The notes: generated by a model not told the origin, from the letters alone. A stretch of DNA of 64,000 nucleotides from Pseudomonas sp. (GCF_030683065.1 NZ_JAUXMX010000029.1:1-64000); one strand, 5' to 3'; shown: positions 1 through 8,889, counted from the stretch's first letter. Numbers and translations are program-made.

Positions 1-30
1 GCCCCGTTCGCGGCATAGGAGGCCGTGCCC

Positions 31-58
31 TTGCAACAGGGGCCTTTGAGACTATTAT
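31..58 (+). promoter_or_regulatory. candidate sigma70 promoter of the acyl-CoA dehydrogenase operon
   Basis: A TTGCAA hexamer at 31-36 and a TATTAT hexamer at 53-58 are separated by 16 bases. It points towards the two acyl-CoA dehydrogenase genes and would leave a leader of about 140 bases. Bases 1-205 hold no convincing gene on either strand. The assignment rests on hexamer match and position only. Confidence 0.4.
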
Positions 59-205
59 CACCGCCAAAATAGCGTCTCGGCACGCGGGATCGACGGGGGG
101 CCGAACCCTCCGGACGGGCGGCACCGGACCATGAAAACGAATAAGCCGGCGTGAAGCGCGGGAGGCGAAGGCCGCCCGTGCGCCGCCACTATGGAGGTCG
201 ACCCT

Positions 206-1399
206 ATGGATATGAGCTTCTCCCCCGAAGAGCTTGCCTTTCGCGACGAGGTTCGCACGTTTATCGCCGACAACTACCCGCAGGAGCTGAAGGGCGGCCG
301 CCGCACACGCGGCGAGATGTCGAAGGAAGACATCCTGAAATGGCACCGCATCCTCTACAAGAAGGGTTGGGTCGTGCCGCATTGGCCGGTCGAATATGGC
401 GGCACGGGCTGGACGATCACCCAGCGCTATATCTGGAACGAAGAAAACGCGCGCGCCGAAACCTCGCCGCTGCTGCCCTTCGGTCTGTCGATGGTCGGCC
501 CGGTGATCTACACCTTCGGCAATGAGGAGCAGAAGAAGCGTTTCATTCCGGGCATCCTGTCGGCCGATGACTGGTGGTGTCAGGGCTATTCCGAGCCGGG
601 TTCGGGTTCCGATCTTGCCAGCCTGCGCACCAAGGCGGTGCGTGAGGGCGACCACTACATCGTCAATGGTGGCAAGACATGGACAACACTGGCGCAATTC
701 GCCGACTGGATGTTCTGTCTCGTCCGCACCGACGCCAATGTGAAGGCGCAGGAAGGCATTTCCTTTCTGCTGATCGACATGAAGACGCCGGGCATCACCG
801 TGCGTCCGATCATCACCATGGACGGCGCGCATGAAGTCAACGAGGTCTTCCTCGAAGACGTCAAGGTGCCGGTCGAAAACCTGATCGGCGAAGAAAACAA
901 GGGCTGGACCTACGCCAAGTTCCTGCTCGGCAACGAGCGCTCCGGCATCGCCGGCGTCGCCCGCTCCAAGAAGGCCATCGAACGGCTGAAGAAGATTGCC
1001 GCTGCCGAACTCGTCGACGGCGAGCCGCTGATGAAGACGGACGAGTTCGCCCGCAAGGTCGCCGAACTCGAGATCGACCTCTCCGCCCTCGAAGTGACCG
1101 AGCTTCGCACGCTGGCCGCCGAGAGCAGGGGGCGCGGTCCCGGCCCCGAAGCCTCGATCCTCAAGATCAAGGGCACGGAAATCCAGCAGCGCATCACCGA
1201 GCTGACCATGGAAGCCGTGGGCAACTACGCCTTCGTGCAGGCGCCGCGCATGGAAGTCACCGGCAACGAATTCACGCCGGGTCCCGACTACGCGCCGGGC
1301 GTCTCGCAGGATTACTTCAACATGCGCAAGACCTCGATCTATGGCGGGTCGAACGAGATCCAGCACAACATCATCGCAAAAATGGTGCTCGGCCTCTAA
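206..1399 (+). CDS. acyl-CoA dehydrogenase, first subunit of a pair
   Basis: FAD-dependent alpha,beta-desaturation of an acyl-CoA thioester in the cytoplasm; the physiological substrate cannot be told from sequence. The 397-aa product has the N-terminal helical domain, the FAD-contact motif WCQGYSEPGSGSD near residues 124-136, and the C-terminal segment YGGSNEIQHN. The glutamate used as base in MCAD-type enzymes (just before G in Y-E-G-T) is replaced by G here. A glutamate at residue 244 (GNERSG) sits where isovaleryl-CoA and long-chain enzymes carry their base. Start: ATG 206 has GGAGG at 193-197, whereas an in-frame ATG at 191 has no ribosome site. The next acyl-CoA dehydrogenase gene begins 38 bases downstream, which suggests a heteromeric enzyme like the paired FadE/ChsE subunits of actinobacteria (inference). 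Confidence 0.9.
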   Translation: MDMSFSPEELAFRDEVRTFIADNYPQELKGGRRTRGEMSKEDILKWHRILYKKGWVVPHWPVEYGGTGWTITQRYIWNEENARAETSPLLPFGLSMVGPVIYTFGNEEQKKRFIPGILSADDWWCQGYSEPGSGSDLASLRTKAVREGDHYIVNGGKTWTTLAQFADWMFCLVRTDANVKAQEGISFLLIDMKTPGITVRPIITMDGAHEVNEVFLEDVKVPVENLIGEENKGWTYAKFLLGNERSGIAGVARSKKAIERLKKIAAAELVDGEPLMKTDEFARKVAELEIDLSALEVTELRTLAAESRGRGPGPEASILKIKGTEIQQRITELTMEAVGNYAFVQAPRMEVTGNEFTPGPDYAPGVSQDYFNMRKTSIYGGSNEIQHNIIAKMVLGL

Positions 1400-1437
1400 G
1401 CCGCGGCGCCGCAGAAACATCAAGGGGAAGGTCAGAG

Positions 1438-2568
1438 ATGGATTTTTCGTTCACCGAGGAGCAGACGCTGCTCCGCAATACCGTACAGAGCCTGCTCGCC
1501 GACAAATATGATTTCGACACGCGCCGCAAGGTCGTGAAGACGGCCGATGGCTGGCGTCCCGAGATGTGGGCGCAGTTCGCCGAACTCGGCCTCCTCGCCG
1601 CGCCGTTCTCCGAAGAGCTCGGCGGCCTCGGCGGCGGTGCCATCGAAAACATGATCGTCATGGAAGAGTTCGGCCGTCATCTGGTGGTCGAGCCCTACAT
1701 CGAAACGGTCGTGATCGCCGGCGGGTTCCTGCGCGAGGGCGGCTCGAAAGAGCAGCAGGAAGCGCATATCCCCGGCATCGTCGGCGGCGAAACGGTCTGG
1801 GCCTTCGCCTATGCCGAGCCGCAGGGCCGCTACAACCTCGCCGACCTCAAGACGACGGCGAAGAAGGACGGCGCGGGCTACACGATCAACGGCTACAAGG
1901 CCGTGGTTCTCGGCGCACCCTGGGCGCAGAAGCTTATCGTGACGGCGCGCAGTGCCGGCGGTCAGCGTGACCGCGACGGCGTTTCCGTGTTCATCGTCGA
2001 CAAGTCGGCGGCGGGTGTCTCGACCCGCGACTATCCGACGGTCGACGGCCGCCGCGCTTCGGAGATCACCTTTGAAAACGTCAAGGTTGGCGCGGATGCG
2101 CTGATCGGCGTGGAAGGCAAGGGCCTGCCCCTCGTCGAGAAGATCACGGACGAGGCGATTGCCGCCCTCTCCGCCGAAGCCATCGGCTGCATGAAGGAAC
2201 TCAACGCCGCCACCGTCGAATACTGCAAGACGCGCAAGCAGTTCGGCGTGCCGATCGGCAAGTTCCAGGTCCTGCAGCACCGCATGGTCGACATGTTCAT
2301 GGCGTATGAGCAGTCCGTCTCCATGACCTACATGGTGAACCTCAAGCTCGGCGAGAGCGATGTGGAGCGCACCAAGGCCGCCGCCGGCGCCAAGGTGCAG
2401 ATCGGCAAGGCCGGGCGCTTCGTGGGCCAGCAGGCCGTGCAGCTTCACGGCGGCATGGGCATGACCGACGAACTCAATGTCGGCCACTACTTCAAGCGTC
2501 TCACCATGATCGACACGCAGTTCGGCAATGTCGACCACCAGTTGAAGCGCTACTCCGAAGCCGCCTGA
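1438..2568 (+). CDS. acyl-CoA dehydrogenase, second subunit of a pair
   Basis: A 376-aa acyl-CoA dehydrogenase-fold protein encoded directly after another family member. The first ~120 residues are the helical N-domain (starts MDFSFTEEQ). The middle beta domain has a degenerate FAD-contact motif (FAYAEPQGRYNL, lacking the usual serine-rich loop). The C-domain has KQFGVPIGKFQ and QLHGGMGMT, which are typical of the family. The end reads VDHQLKRYSEAA instead of the usual Y-x-G-x-x-x-x-Q segment, so this chain probably contributes structure and part of the FAD site while its partner carries the active site (inference from paired bacterial enzymes). It is followed after about 20 bases by a strong terminator, so the two genes form a bicistronic unit. 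Confidence 0.88.
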   Translation: MDFSFTEEQTLLRNTVQSLLADKYDFDTRRKVVKTADGWRPEMWAQFAELGLLAAPFSEELGGLGGGAIENMIVMEEFGRHLVVEPYIETVVIAGGFLREGGSKEQQEAHIPGIVGGETVWAFAYAEPQGRYNLADLKTTAKKDGAGYTINGYKAVVLGAPWAQKLIVTARSAGGQRDRDGVSVFIVDKSAAGVSTRDYPTVDGRRASEITFENVKVGADALIGVEGKGLPLVEKITDEAIAALSAEAIGCMKELNAATVEYCKTRKQFGVPIGKFQVLQHRMVDMFMAYEQSVSMTYMVNLKLGESDVERTKAAAGAKVQIGKAGRFVGQQAVQLHGGMGMTDELNVGHYFKRLTMIDTQFGNVDHQLKRYSEAA

Positions 2569-2590
2569 GTGGCACCGGACCGGATAGACG

Positions 2591-2618
2591 AAGGGGCCGC
2601 GCGAGCGGCCCCTTTTTT
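2591..2618 (+). terminator. intrinsic terminator of the paired acyl-CoA dehydrogenase operon
   Basis: A perfect 10-bp stem (2591-2600 with 2605-2614), a GCGA tetraloop and a T run at 2613-2618. It lies between convergent genes and may also serve the histidine kinase gene read from the other side, though the A run there is shorter. Confidence 0.9.
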
Positions 2619-2633
2619 ATACGACGGTATGGA

Positions 2634-4139
2634 TCAGGCGCGGCGCGGGATCGGGGCCGGTGCCCGCAGGCGCTGGGGCGGCAGCGTGCATTCGGCCTGC
2701 GTTCCGACACCGAGCTTGCTCTTCAGTTCGAAGCGTCCGCCGTGAACCGCGAGCAGGCCCTTGACGATGGAAAGGCCGAGGCCGGAGCCCTTGCCCGGCT
2801 GCGCAAGCCCCGTTGCGCCTTGCGTGAAGGCGTGCAGCACCTTGTCGATTTCCGATTCCGCAATGCCGGGTCCGTTGTCGTGGACGCCGAAGCGCATCTC
2901 GCCCGAAGCCTCCATGCGCGCGAACATCTTGACCTCGGAGTCGGGCGGCGAAAACTTGATCGCATTGGTCAGCAGGTTGATCCAGGTCTGCCGCAGGGCA
3001 CGGGCATCGCCATAGACGATCGGCAGGCCGGCCGCGAAGTCCTCGGTGATCGAAACGCGTTGCGCCTGCGCGCGGATTTCGAGGATGCGACGGCAATCGG
3101 CTGCCAGTTGAACGATGTCGACCTCTTCTTCGGTGATCTGGAAGCGGCCGGCCTCGATGCGGGAGAGGTCGAGCACGTCGTTGATGAGGCCGAGCAGATG
3201 TTGCCCCGACCGGTTGATGTCGTTCGCATACTCCTTGTAGGTCGGCACGGAATGCTTGCCGAAAATCTCCGACGCCATGACCTCCGAGAAGCCGATGATC
3301 GCGTTGAGCGGCGTACGAAGTTCGTGGCTCATATTCGCGAGAAAGTGCGATTTGGCGCGATTGGCCTCTTCGGCGCGGGCCCGGGCGGCGTCGGAATCGC
3401 GTTTCGCCTTGAAGAGCTGCTCGATGAGGCCGTTTTTATCCTCGCGCAGCGTAATGGCGCGCAGCATGACCCCGTTCACCTGCGCGGCGAGGCGGATGAG
3501 GAGCGCGGTAAAGACGATCAGCACCGCCACCATGGCGAAATGCTGGACTCCGCCGAACAGGATCAGCCGCAGCGCCAACGCGAGGGTGGTCGGCAGCACC
3601 GTCCAGTAGAACACCGGAAAGTAGAAGATCGTCACCAGCGTCATCGGCACCAGCGCGATGGTGACGGAGGAAATCAGGTAGGTCTGATGAATAAGGTCGT
3701 CCGGCACCCAGAACAGGAAGAGCAGCGAGGAAAAGCTGATCGAGAAGAGGGCCGTAAGGCCCTCGAAGCGCCACCGCCAGCGATCGACATCCTCCGGCTC
3801 GACGTCCGTCGCGAGAAATCTCTTGGCGTTGACATAGGTGAGCAGGTGCAGTGCCAGCATTGCACCGAGCCACACCGCGATATTCTGCCAAGCTACGATT
3901 CCGTGATGGCTGAAGGCATAAACAGTCATCAGCAGGGGGAAGGCGAGGGGAACGCTCGTCTGCGATTCCGCGAGCGTGCGCATTTGTTCGATCCGCGCGG
4001 CAGGCGTAAGCGGAGGCCCCCCCGCTTTCAGGGCATCGATATAGACGTGCAGCGCCCTGCGCCAGCGCGCCGGAGCACCAAAAAGGCTCTCGCGTGCGCC
4101 AACCCTGGCGGCGCCATGAGGCGCATCTTCCCACGTCAT
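2634..4139 (-). CDS. membrane-bound sensor histidine kinase
   Basis: Two-component sensor kinase of 501 aa. The N-terminal ~235 residues contain about six hydrophobic segments and no recognisable periplasmic sensor domain. A short coiled linker follows (KRDSDAARARAEEANRAKS). The HisKA domain has the phospho-acceptor His272 in the H-box SHELRTPLNA. The HATPase domain shows the N-box (LLTNAIKFS), G1 (DNGPGIAESE) and G2 (GSGLGLSIVK). The organisation recalls the alphaproteobacterial PleC/DivJ-type kinases that work on single-domain response regulators, but no PAS domain or response regulator is present here, so it is an orphan kinase. The gene diverges from the crotonase gene; a 7-bp inverted repeat lies between their starts. 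The signal and partner are unknown. Confidence 0.9.
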   Translation of the reverse strand: MTWEDAPHGAARVGARESLFGAPARWRRALHVYIDALKAGGPPLTPAARIEQMRTLAESQTSVPLAFPLLMTVYAFSHHGIVAWQNIAVWLGAMLALHLLTYVNAKRFLATDVEPEDVDRWRWRFEGLTALFSISFSSLLFLFWVPDDLIHQTYLISSVTIALVPMTLVTIFYFPVFYWTVLPTTLALALRLILFGGVQHFAMVAVLIVFTALLIRLAAQVNGVMLRAITLREDKNGLIEQLFKAKRDSDAARARAEEANRAKSHFLANMSHELRTPLNAIIGFSEVMASEIFGKHSVPTYKEYANDINRSGQHLLGLINDVLDLSRIEAGRFQITEEEVDIVQLAADCRRILEIRAQAQRVSITEDFAAGLPIVYGDARALRQTWINLLTNAIKFSPPDSEVKMFARMEASGEMRFGVHDNGPGIAESEIDKVLHAFTQGATGLAQPGKGSGLGLSIVKGLLAVHGGRFELKSKLGVGTQAECTLPPQRLRAPAPIPRRA

Positions 4140-4235
4140 GCCGGTGCCCTTTTGCCCACTGTCGAAACGAAGTCGCCCGCGCCACTTTCCGATCGCAGGC
4201 GATTCCTGATTTTCGAGCTCCAGCCTCCGCTAAAA

Positions 4236-4269
4236 GTCTTAATAAGGTTTTCCGAGGCATGGTTAAGAC
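4236..4269. promoter_or_regulatory. inverted repeat between divergent kinase and crotonase genes
   Basis: GTCTTAA at 4236-4242 is matched by TTAAGAC at 4263-4269 with 20 bases between. It is AT-rich in a GC-rich background and lies in the 236-bp divergent intergenic region, so it could be an operator; no regulator is identifiable nearby. Confidence 0.3.
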
Positions 4270-4375
4270 GGCATAATCCGGCCGAGCGCCGCGCCCTTTT
4301 TGATTGGAAGAATGGGCTCGTCAGCAGAATCTGTCTCACAGGCAGACACAATGAACAGGAAAGAGGCAGTCCGCG

Positions 4376-5176
4376 ATGAGCGATCCCCTGATTTTCGAAA
4401 AAGCCGGCCCCGTCGTCACCTTGACCATCAATCGGCCCGAGAGCCGTAACCCGCTCGGCGCCCCTGAGGATGCAGAGAACTTCTCCAGCGCCGCCGCGCG
4501 GATCAACGCCGACCGGGAAGTTCGTTGCGTGATCCTGACGGGAGCCGGCAAGGCTTTCTCCGCGGGCGGCAACGTGAAGGCGATGCGCGAGGGCGGCGAC
4601 GGCTTCGGCGGTCCCGGCGTTCATATCCGCGAGCGCTACCGGAACGGCATCCACCGCATCGTGAAATCCGTCTGGGGCATCGAGGTGCCGGTCATCGCCG
4701 CCGTGAACGGTCCCGCCATCGGCCTCGGCAACGACGTCGCCTGCCTGGCGGATACGCGCATCGCGGCCGACAGCGCAATCTTCGGCGCGACCTTCCTCAA
4801 GATCGGCCTCATCCCGGGCGACGGCGGTGCCTGGCTGCTCCCGCGCATTATCGGCATGGCCCGCGCCTCCGAGCTTCTCTACACCGGCGACACCATCGAC
4901 GCGGCGACGGCGATGGACTGGGGCCTCGTCTCCGAAGTGGTTCCCGCCGACAAGCTGATGGACCGGGCCCGGGAGGTCGCCGGAAAGATCTGCAACCAGG
5001 CGCCGGACGTCCTTCGCATGACCAAGCAGCTCCTGCGCCAGGGCATGCTCACCTCCTTCGACAATGTGATGGAGCTTTCGGCCTCCATGCAGGCGTTGGC
5101 CCACCACACCAGCGACCACAAGGAAGCGCTGGACGCCTTCTTCGAAAAGCGCGCGCCGAACTACAAGGGCGCCTGA
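4376..5176 (+). CDS. crotonase-family enoyl-CoA hydratase/isomerase
   Basis: A 266-aa crotonase-fold acyl-CoA enzyme. The two oxyanion-hole segments are visible: FSAGGNVKAM (about residues 61-70) and AAVNGPAIGLGND (about 100-112). Aligned by eye with rat enoyl-CoA hydratase, the first catalytic glutamate (E144) position, in the stretch ATFLKIGLIPGDGG, is not a glutamate. An aspartate occurs in PGDGG, an arrangement seen in crotonase relatives that do isomerase or other chemistry, so plain hydratase activity should not be assumed. An AGGAAAGAGG-like ribosome site precedes ATG 4376. Neighbouring acyl-CoA dehydrogenases suggest a role in a beta-oxidation-like route for an unusual acyl chain (inference). 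Confidence 0.85.
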   Translation: MSDPLIFEKAGPVVTLTINRPESRNPLGAPEDAENFSSAAARINADREVRCVILTGAGKAFSAGGNVKAMREGGDGFGGPGVHIRERYRNGIHRIVKSVWGIEVPVIAAVNGPAIGLGNDVACLADTRIAADSAIFGATFLKIGLIPGDGGAWLLPRIIGMARASELLYTGDTIDAATAMDWGLVSEVVPADKLMDRAREVAGKICNQAPDVLRMTKQLLRQGMLTSFDNVMELSASMQALAHHTSDHKEALDAFFEKRAPNYKGA

Positions 5177-5196
5177 GAACCGTTCGAAACTGAACA

Positions 5197-5232
5197 GGGC
5201 CGCCGCAGCGGGCGAACAGCCCGCGGCGGCCC
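5197..5232. other. strong hairpin after the crotonase gene
   Basis: GGGCCGCCGC at 5197-5206 pairs with GCGGCGGCCC at 5223-5232, with an inner CGGGC/GCCCG stem. No T run follows, so it may be a Rho-assisted or mRNA-protecting 3' structure rather than a classical terminator. Confidence 0.5.
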
Positions 5233-5314
5233 GCGCATTGAAGCGGGGGAGCTTTGCCCCTAAAGTCCCCGGCAACAGAACACGGGCGTCAGGCCCAGCA
5301 AACGGGAGCGAAAC

Positions 5315-5611
5315 ATGAGTGTCATCGGTGTAGTGGCGACCCTTAAGGTCCAGCCGGGCAAGGAAGCGGAATTCGAGAAGGTCTTCGGCGAACTGCGCTC
5401 GAAGGTGAAGGCGAACGAGAAGGGCTGCCTCCAGTACGATTTCTTCAAGTCGAAGTCGGAACCCTCCACCTTCGTCGTCATGGAGCAATATGCCTCGCAG
5501 GCCGACCTCGACGCGCATGGCAAGACGGAATATTTCCGTGCGGCCGGCCCCGCCCTCGGCGCGGTCCTCGGCGGAGCGCCGACACTTCTTTTCCTCGACA
5601 AGGTCGAATGA
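5315..5611 (+). CDS. ABM-domain (antibiotic biosynthesis monooxygenase-like) protein
   Basis: A small 98-aa protein that is a single ABM ferredoxin-like domain: VVATLKVQPGKEAEF at the start, then CLQYDFFKS and FVVMEQYASQADLDAH, ending in LFLDKVE. Family members include cofactor-free monooxygenases (YgiN type), haem-degrading enzymes and proteins of unknown role, so the substrate is unknown. GGGAG precedes ATG 5315. The stop is 23 bases before the next acyl-CoA dehydrogenase start, so the two are probably co-transcribed and may act on the same compound (inference). Confidence 0.85.
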   Translation: MSVIGVVATLKVQPGKEAEFEKVFGELRSKVKANEKGCLQYDFFKSKSEPSTFVVMEQYASQADLDAHGKTEYFRAAGPALGAVLGGAPTLLFLDKVE

Positions 5612-5634
5612 ACGGCTAACCGGGAAAGCGCATC

Positions 5635-6843
5635 ATGGATCTCGCATTCAGCAAGGAAGACGAAGCCTTCCGTCAGGAAGTTCGTCAGTTTATCGAAGAG
5701 AGCTACACGCCGGAGATGCGCGCGAAGCACGCGCGCTCGAAGCACGGCTACATGGACAAGGAAAACCATGTGAAGTGGCAGAAGGCACTGGCGAAGAAGG
5801 GCTGGCTTGCGCCCAACTGGCCGACGGAATATGGCGGGCCGGGTTTCACCGCCTCGCAGAAATATATCTTCGACGTGGAGATGGGCCGCGCCGGCGTGCC
5901 GCACACCATTCCCTTCGGCCCGACCATGGTGGCCCCCGTCATCATGAAGTTTGGCACACCCGAACAGAAGAAGCGCTTCCTGCCGGACATTCTCGAAACC
6001 AACGTCCTCTGGTGTCAGGGCTATTCGGAGCCGGGCGCCGGTTCCGACCTCGCCTCGCTGCAGACCAAGGCCGAGAACAAGGGCGACCACTACCTCGTCA
6101 ACGGTTCCAAGATCTGGACCTCGGTGGCGCAGTGGGCTGACTGGATTTTCTGCCTCGTCCGCACTTCGAAAGAAGGGAAGCCCCAGGAAGGCATTTCCTT
6201 CCTTCTGATCGACATGAAGACGCCGGGCGTGAAGGTGGAGCCGCTGGTGCTGCTCGACGGCACGCCGGGCCCCCACCAGGAAGTGAACCAGGTCTTCTTC
6301 ACCGACGTGAAGGTGCCGATGGAAAATCGTATCGGCGAGGAGAACAAGGGCTGGACCTACGCCAAGTACCTGCTCGAATTCGAACGCGGCAATCCCTACT
6401 CGGCCGGCCTCTACCGCGCCGTCGCCAAGACGAAAAAGATGGCGAAGGAAACCATGGTCGATGGCGGCACGCTCGCCGACGACCCGGAATTCAAGGCCCG
6501 CGTCGCCGATCTCGAGTCGCAGATACTGGCGATGGAGTTCACGGAATTGCGCATCTTCTCTGCGCTCTCGACCGGCGGAAATGTCGGCCCGGAATCCTCG
6601 CTGCTGAAGTGCCGCGGCACGGAAATCCAGCAGGCGGTTTCGCAGCTCGCGGTCGAAGTGCTCGGTCACTACACCATCCCCTTCGTCGAGGATGGCATGA
6701 TCGAGACCAACGAGCCCGACATCGGCCCCAAGAATGCCTTCACCGTTGCGCCTTATTACTTCTCGCTGCGCAAGGCGTCGATCTATGCCGGCTCCAATGA
6801 GGTCCAGCGCAACATCATGGCGAAGGCCGTGCTCGGGCTTTGA
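5635..6843 (+). CDS. acyl-CoA dehydrogenase
   Basis: A 402-aa FAD-dependent acyl-CoA dehydrogenase closely resembling the product of 206-1399: same WCQGYSEPGAGSDLAS loop, same KTPGVKVEP region, same SIYAGSNEVQRN ending. It too lacks the MCAD-type catalytic Glu in the Y-x-G motif and has Glu250 (LEFERGN) at the alternative position. The two probably arose by duplication. Here the neighbour is an ABM protein rather than a second dehydrogenase subunit, so this one is likely to act alone or with a partner encoded elsewhere. A strong terminator follows 27 bases after the stop. Substrate not assignable. Confidence 0.9.
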   Translation: MDLAFSKEDEAFRQEVRQFIEESYTPEMRAKHARSKHGYMDKENHVKWQKALAKKGWLAPNWPTEYGGPGFTASQKYIFDVEMGRAGVPHTIPFGPTMVAPVIMKFGTPEQKKRFLPDILETNVLWCQGYSEPGAGSDLASLQTKAENKGDHYLVNGSKIWTSVAQWADWIFCLVRTSKEGKPQEGISFLLIDMKTPGVKVEPLVLLDGTPGPHQEVNQVFFTDVKVPMENRIGEENKGWTYAKYLLEFERGNPYSAGLYRAVAKTKKMAKETMVDGGTLADDPEFKARVADLESQILAMEFTELRIFSALSTGGNVGPESSLLKCRGTEIQQAVSQLAVEVLGHYTIPFVEDGMIETNEPDIGPKNAFTVAPYYFSLRKASIYAGSNEVQRNIMAKAVLGL

Positions 6844-6870
6844 GCATCGCCAGATGATTATCTGACAGTC

Positions 6871-6904
6871 CGGGGGCGGAAGAAATTCCGCCCCCGTTTT
6901 CTTC
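6871..6904 (+). terminator. intrinsic terminator after acyl-CoA dehydrogenase
   Basis: A perfect 11-bp GC-rich stem (6871-6881 with 6886-6896), GAAA loop and a TTTTCTTCT tail. It lies between convergent genes, 7 bases from the end of the transporter gene. Confidence 0.9.
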
Positions 6905-6911
6905 TCGTGAG

Positions 6912-8813
6912 CTAGCGCGGCAGTGGCGCATCTTTGCGCTTCACGCGTCCATAGGCCTGCGTGATCCGGTCGAACACGATGGCGAGCGCGACGATCGCGA
7001 TGCCCGCCGCCAGCCCGCGCCCGATATCGAGGCGCTGGATGCCGAGCAGCACTTCCTCGCCGAGCCCGCGCGCCCCGATCATCGAGGCAATGACGACCAT
7101 GGAGAGCGCCATCATCGTCGTCTGGTTGACCCCCGCCATGATGCTCGGCAGCGACAGCGGCAGTTTGATGTCGATGAGTTGCCGCCACTTGTCGGCGCCG
7201 AGATCGGCGGCCATCTCCACCAGCTGCCGGTCCACTGTTCTCAAGCCGAGATCGACCAGCCGGATCAGCGGTGGCGTTGCATAGATGAGCGTCGCAAAGA
7301 GCGCAGGCACCTTGCCGAGCCCGAACAGCATCAGCGCCGGAATGAGATAGACGAAGCTCGGCAGCGTCTGCATCGCATCGAGCACGGGCAACACGATCCG
7401 CCGTGCGAGGTCGCTGGCCGCGATCGCGATCCCCGAAGGCAGACCTATCAGCACCGCGAAGAAGACCGACACGAGCATCAGCGCCAGCGTCTGTATCGCA
7501 AGATCCCAGAGCCCCAGCGCGCCGATCAGGAACAACAGCGCCGCCAGTGCGACGGGCAGCACGATCCGCCGCGAGGCGTGCCAGGCCGCCCCGGCAACCG
7601 CGAGGATGATAAGCCACCAGGGCAGGGCGCCGAGGCCCGCCTCGAGCGCCACGATGAGCGCGAGCAACCAGCCACTCGCCGCATGGAAAGCGTTGCCATA
7701 GTCCGCGACAAAATTCTTCATCGCGCGATTGACCCATGCCTCGACGGGAAATTCGAGCGCCAACGGAAAGCTTCGCGCTTCCGCCTCCCGTTCGCCGGTC
7801 ACCCGCGCCGCGATCTCGGGCGTCACCCATTGCCGCCAGATGTCCGGCCGCGTCTCGATGAAGTGCAGCGCCGCATCCCGCGCCGACGCGTCCCTGTTCG
7901 CTTGCATATAGGCGAGCGCTTCGCTCACCATCTGCCCCGTCGTCTCGTAGGCGCGCAGAAAGGCCGCGACCTCCGGCGCCCTCTCCGCGAACCTTGCATT
8001 CGCGCCGATGATGACCTCGACGGTCGGAAAGGCGACGGGCGGGTTCCGCTTCGGGTCGGCGTTGAAGGCGTTCCACGCCTCTTCCGACCAGGCCGGCTCT
8101 TCGAGCTTCACGAGGTCGAATGCGCCGAGAACCCATGTCGGTCCCCAGTAATAGGCGACGACGGGTTCGCCGCGCTCATAGGCGGAAGCGATGGCGGCGG
8201 CGAGTGCCGCTCCGGTTCCGGGCCGGAAGTTCGTATAGAAGCGGTCGAGCCCATACCCTTCGAGCTTGCGTGTGCTCTGCTCCTCGCAGCTCCAGCCGAG
8301 AATGCAATTGTAGAAGCGTCCCTTGCCCGGCTGCTCAGGATCGCGAAACAGGGCAGCGTACTGTTTGAGATCGGAGACGGACCGGAGATCTGGCGCCATC
8401 GGCTCGATGCCGCGCGCCGCGTCGCCCTCCACCACATAGCGCGGCACATACCAGCCCTGCACCGCATCCGGAAAATTTGTGCCGAGCGAAACCACGGTCC
8501 CGGCTTCCAGCGCTTCGTTCCACGGCTCCGTGACATTGTCGCGCCAGATTTCCATCAGCACGTCGATATCGCCCTGTCCGAGCCCCGTCACGAGCGGCAG
8601 CGTCGAGCCCGGCAGCACATCCGTCTCGCAGCCATAGCCGCGTTCGAGAATGACGCGCGCGAGTTCGGTGTGGAAGGCGTTGGAATCCCAGTCGAGCCCG
8701 CCGAACATCACCGGCCGGTCGACCTCGAATGACGGCGTGGCTGCGGCGCCGGAAGGGAAGCCGCAGATCGAAAGGAAAAGCGCCGCAAGAGCGAAGAGAG
8801 CCCGGTTCAGCAT
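6912..8813 (-). CDS. glycine betaine/proline-type ABC transporter, fused binding protein and permease
   Basis: Predicted import component for quaternary amines or related compatible solutes. From ATG 8813 the product is 633 aa: a signal peptide (~1-25), an OpuAC-type binding domain (to about residue 330; MFGGLDWDSNAFH and AYYWGPTW are typical), then a ProW/OpuAB-type permease with several membrane spans and the ATPase-contact EAA loop (EMAADLGADKWRQ). Such binding-protein/permease fusions are known in the Opu family, although the order here is binding domain first. No ATPase (OpuAA/ProV) gene adjoins it, so the energising subunit must be elsewhere. The open frame continues upstream to 9077, but that part would run through the terminator and the SDR gene; ATG 8813 begins a clear signal peptide. 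Confidence 0.88.
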   Translation of the reverse strand: MLNRALFALAALFLSICGFPSGAAATPSFEVDRPVMFGGLDWDSNAFHTELARVILERGYGCETDVLPGSTLPLVTGLGQGDIDVLMEIWRDNVTEPWNEALEAGTVVSLGTNFPDAVQGWYVPRYVVEGDAARGIEPMAPDLRSVSDLKQYAALFRDPEQPGKGRFYNCILGWSCEEQSTRKLEGYGLDRFYTNFRPGTGAALAAAIASAYERGEPVVAYYWGPTWVLGAFDLVKLEEPAWSEEAWNAFNADPKRNPPVAFPTVEVIIGANARFAERAPEVAAFLRAYETTGQMVSEALAYMQANRDASARDAALHFIETRPDIWRQWVTPEIAARVTGEREAEARSFPLALEFPVEAWVNRAMKNFVADYGNAFHAASGWLLALIVALEAGLGALPWWLIILAVAGAAWHASRRIVLPVALAALLFLIGALGLWDLAIQTLALMLVSVFFAVLIGLPSGIAIAASDLARRIVLPVLDAMQTLPSFVYLIPALMLFGLGKVPALFATLIYATPPLIRLVDLGLRTVDRQLVEMAADLGADKWRQLIDIKLPLSLPSIMAGVNQTTMMALSMVVIASMIGARGLGEEVLLGIQRLDIGRGLAAGIAIVALAIVFDRITQAYGRVKRKDAPLPR

Positions 8814-8834
8814 CGCAGCACTATAGGCGCCGCC

Positions 8835-8867
8835 AAAGAAAAAGGGGAACCCGGAAGGTTCCCCTTT
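8835..8867 (-). terminator. intrinsic terminator of the SDR gene
   Basis: Read on the minus strand, an 11-bp perfect stem (8867-8857 with 8851-8841), a 5-base loop and a T-rich tail (TTTTTCTTT including the stem end) follow the SDR stop codon. Confidence 0.85.
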
Positions 8868-8889
8868 GTCGTCCGTCCGGCGGAGAGGC

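Noticed and set aside
5260..8136. A very long open frame on the minus strand across the ABM, acyl-CoA dehydrogenase and transporter genes
   Set aside because: It is antisense to, or in another frame of, three well-recognised proteins; high GC content keeps such frames open. Its translation is arginine- and alanine-rich without family motifs.
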